Source: an uncultured Bacteroidota bacterium (lineage in GTDB: Bacteria; Bacteroidota; Bacteroidia; JABEUT01). Taken from it: a stretch of 43,494 nt of DNA. Below, piece after piece: positions 42,842 to 43,494 of the stretch. The stretch is from positions 1-43,494 of the forward strand of contig CAIWVW010000002.1 in assembly GCA_903916255.1 (NCBI GenBank), in the 5' to 3' direction. A model generated the notes under the pieces. That model was not told where the DNA came from. It did no database searches and was given only the letters and a program-made list of their open reading frames with translations. A program made the translations under genes and the position numbers. The first letter of the stretch is position 1. Every line of letters begins with the position of its first letter.

Positions 42842-43372
42842 ATGAAGCCGACCCTACTATCAACTCTATTTCTATTCTTGCTTTTCTCCTCCTGTCAGCC
42901 TGGTTTTGAAGATAAATACGAAGCCAAAAACCAATTGGTAAGCGGCGTGAAAGAAGGAAAATGGGTGGAATATTTCGACTCATTGGAAAAGCCCACCAAA
43001 GATACCAATGCGCCCCATTATAAGCTTATTCAGTACAAAGTCGGAGTTCCGGTAGGAATAGTAAGAAAGTATGATAAAGGGGGCATATTAAATACTGAAA
43101 CCCCTTACAAAGATGGCAGAGCCAACGGAATAGAAATACAATATGATGAGGCGGGTAATATATTTGGAAAAACTCCTTATGTAAATGGACTAAGAAATGG
43201 TGTGCGCGAGGAGTATTGGGAAAACGGCAAAATATTATCGGAATGCCCTTATATAGACGGCAAGATTAACGGAGTGTATGTTGGATATACCAGGAGTGGC
43301 GAAATACTGGAGGAAATAACCTATAAAAATGGCAAGGAAAATGGAAGTTACAAGATATATCAGTCGAACTGA
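42842..43372 (+). CDS. YwqK/MORN-like repeat lipoprotein
   Basis: From the ATG at 42842 this is 176 residues. The frame continues upstream to 42809, but the signal peptide begins here (MKPTLLSTLFLFLLFSSC). The lipobox FSSC predicts a lipid-anchored Cys at residue 18. Then come five or so repeats of about 22 residues of the form (P/L)YKDGRANGIEIQY or PYVNGLRNGVREEYWENG, the MORN-like pattern of YwqK proteins. Annotated relatives are often labelled antitoxins, but that is not demonstrated for this secreted form, and no toxin gene is visible here. The gene after it begins 6 bases past the stop. Confidence 0.83.
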   Translation: MKPTLLSTLFLFLLFSSCQPGFEDKYEAKNQLVSGVKEGKWVEYFDSLEKPTKDTNAPHYKLIQYKVGVPVGIVRKYDKGGILNTETPYKDGRANGIEIQYDEAGNIFGKTPYVNGLRNGVREEYWENGKILSECPYIDGKINGVYVGYTRSGEILEEITYKNGKENGSYKIYQSN

Positions 43373-43378
43373 AATTTA

Positions 43379-43494
43379 ATGTCTGATGCGGAATTTAAAA
43401 ATGTAAAGATTATCCATAGAAAAGATTACGATTTACTCGGGAACCTGGAAGGGGAATGGGACTATAGCGATAGCCTAATAACAAGGCACTATGA
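43379..43494 (+). CDS. Start of a gene that runs off the window (38 codons seen)
   Basis: An ATG at 43379, 6 bases after the YwqK-like stop codon, opens a frame with no stop to the window end. It begins MSDAEFKNVKIIHRKDYD and contains LEGEWDYSD. It has no signal peptide. Too little is visible to name a family. The spacing suggests the same operon as the two genes before it. Confidence 0.65.
   Translation, partial: MSDAEFKNVKIIHRKDYDLLGNLEGEWDYSDSLITRHY

Noticed and set aside
42842-43372. Toxin-antitoxin system (YwqK antitoxin annotation)
   Set aside because: The protein is a predicted lipoprotein with MORN-like repeats, and no toxin-like gene is adjacent in the visible sequence.

Overview
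The window looks like chromosomal DNA from a gliding-type Bacteroidota, most likely of the Chitinophagales/Sphingobacteriia kind. The evidence is five proteins with Por-secretion (type IX, T9SS) C-terminal sorting domains, a gldC gene, many TAnnTTTG boxes (the Bacteroidota -7 element), weak Shine-Dalgarno usage, lipid A and Kdo genes, a cysteine-type CcmE, and intergenic palindromes of kinds common in this phylum. There are no rRNA, tRNA, CRISPR, phage or transposase genes. The content is mostly housekeeping and envelope functions. No gap between genes exceeds about 250 bases.

Layout, left to right. (1) 1-4.1 kb: the 3' end of a SprB-like T9SS cargo gene, a small membrane protein, a secreted alpha/beta-hydrolase, and a T9SS-secreted GH44 glycosidase. 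(2) 4.2-9.5 kb, minus strand: mscL, then the compact run prmC-ligA-lpxK-GH16. (3) 9.6-11.2 kb, plus strand: ribD and an outer-membrane-like protein. (4) 11.3-18.1 kb, minus strand: a beta-propeller-like T9SS protein, a secreted Trp/Tyr-rich protein, two small Spy-like periplasmic paralogues, an HD-domain phosphohydrolase, a DUF3592-like membrane protein and gldC. (5) 18.3-26.4 kb, plus strand: a tightly packed run of DUF1599 protein, BT_3928/MauE-like protein, an orphan DppB-like permease, tpiA and a 1503-residue exported protein of unknown function. (6) 26.4-30.6 kb: dihydroorotase, a DPM1-like glycosyltransferase and a DinB-like protein on the minus strand, then nfo and a Nudix hydrolase on the plus strand. 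(7) 30.6-35.0 kb: two tandem T9SS paralogues and a divergent polytopic membrane protein. (8) 35.0-41.1 kb, minus strand: ccmB, ccmC-ccmD-ccmE, and ccmF-DUF2520-kdsC, covering much of a cytochrome c maturation system I with two repeat islands between its blocks. (9) 41.2-43.5 kb, plus strand: a TPR protein, a small hypothetical protein, a YwqK-like lipoprotein, and the first 38 codons of a gene that runs off the window.

The points most worth a second look are these. Short repeats have become coding sequence at the same position in two T9SS sorting domains (191-245 and 11371-11470). The 1503-residue exported protein overlaps tpiA by ATGA. Repeat islands sit between the ccm blocks. Several start and promoter arrangements are unusual: TTG starts, a possibly leaderless prmC, and a palindromic -7 box shared by divergent genes. 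I saw no clear new defence or mobile system. The strongest candidate for undescribed biology is the 1503-residue protein and its operon.
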